Below, piece after piece: positions 35,640-36,258 of a stretch of DNA of 36,258 bases. Numbering within the stretch: the stretch's first letter is position 1; each line of letters begins with the position of its first letter. The translations under genes were made by a program, and so were the position numbers. Origin of the DNA: Priapulus caudatus. Lineage: Eukaryota; Priapulida; Priapulimorpha; Priapulimorphida; Priapulidae. A model generated the notes under the pieces. It searched no databases. It worked only from the letters and a program-made list of their open reading frames with translations, and had not been told where the DNA came from. The DNA lies in the NCBI RefSeq assembly GCF_000485595.1, contig NW_014579248.1, forward strand, positions 471 to 36,728, written 5' to 3'.

Positions 35640-36258
35640 TTTTCTATGTATCGTTGTGGTCGATCTCTTACAATGTATTGTGTTGATAAATGTTGATTGT
35701 TCTCTTCAATTACCACTTCACGTAGTATGGCCCTTTATCGGCCAATGCTTGATCCATGTGTTGCTTAGATGATGCGTCTTGAGAATTAAATATTACTGAA
35801 TTATAGATAATCTTATCTATGTCCATACATTTATAAGGGCTCTCTCCATCATTCTCCGTCGTCATCATTCATGTATTCATTGCTTATGGTCACTCACAAC
35901 CACCAACCATTCACCCATCTTGATATCACACACACGGTTACCATCAGGAACATTATCAATCTGTCGATGATGTTTGAAGACTCCTTGATAAAAACAGAAG
36001 GGGAGCCTCCACCTCACCTTACGTGGGTGGATAATTAGACGCAGGTCTGAAACCATTGGGACATAATTCACTGCTTCGAGTATAGCCGGAGGATATTCAC
36101 TTGTGAATGTTAGACTTCAGTACGATAATGATTTATAATAAAACAAAGGAAAGTCATCGGTTGCTTTTGTGGAGCTTCAAACTTGGCCGATTTTCGACTT
36201 GTTGCCAAGTGTCACGCCGTTATTGATTTATCTAGTAGGTACCTGAAGCATTCCCTTG
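35640..36258. other. No supported feature
   Basis: Mostly AT-rich. A minus-strand open frame at 35877-36071, extending a little upstream, has mixed composition but no recognised family and no clear splice context. Confidence 0.4.

Noticed and set aside
35877-36071. Minus-strand open frame of 64 codons, extendable upstream to about 82
   Set aside because: Mixed composition and a possible GTGAGG donor, but no family recognised and no acceptor in the right place; too weak to call.

Overview
This is a metazoan, intron-rich nuclear window, almost certainly from an invertebrate, though the sequence does not let me name the species. The one gene I recognise with confidence is a homologue of DOT1L, the histone H3 lysine-79 methyltransferase, on the + strand. 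Six clean exons (called A to F here) have canonical AG/GT borders and compatible phases. Together they spell most of the catalytic core: the WKGTT...EPFSPE lead-in, the VYGETSF loop, the DLGSG + VGQ SAM-binding motif, the GIEKAD segment, the LEKGDFL segment, the FVNNFAFGP active-site strand and the [20 protein letters not shown] lysine-channel segment. The N-terminal exons lie upstream of the window.

The exons are present several times and out of order. Left to right they are A', B' (degraded), C, D, E (clean), A, B (clean), A'', B'', C'', D'', E'' (degraded), a 25-base N gap, C''' (degraded), then F (clean) and F' (degraded). The degraded copies differ from the clean ones by many small, mostly inserted bases, and the jumps between copies fall in simple repeats. 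That is what uncorrected long reads or unmerged haplotypes look like in an assembly. I therefore read 950-15,400 and 19,860-26,230 as mainly assembly-level duplication of one locus, not a DOT1L gene family. A 3.8 kb pyrimidine-biased, repeat-free stretch at 9,785-13,630 interrupts one copy of intron D-E and has no counterpart in the clean copy.

From 15,447 to 22,909 the window holds the long intron E-F. It contains inverted repeats, an ACTAGT-rich tract, a short palindromic dispersed repeat and a possible tRNA-derived element, but no gene I can support.

From 26,200 to 33,900 the window is dominated by minisatellites. Each of three arrays has a unit that includes the 3' end of an exon or exon-like segment plus its GT splice donor: exon F (units of about 65 bp), an exon-like segment ending at 30,049 (units of about 110-130 bp), and an exon-like segment starting at 31,579 (units of about 98 bp, about 21 units). 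This repeated exon-tail + donor design is the most interesting pattern in the window. A short terminal exon at 33,896-33,933 joins in phase to the last array unit and gives a coherent C-terminus of unknown family. The last 2.3 kb contains small repeats and one possible DNA-transposon end, with no supported gene.
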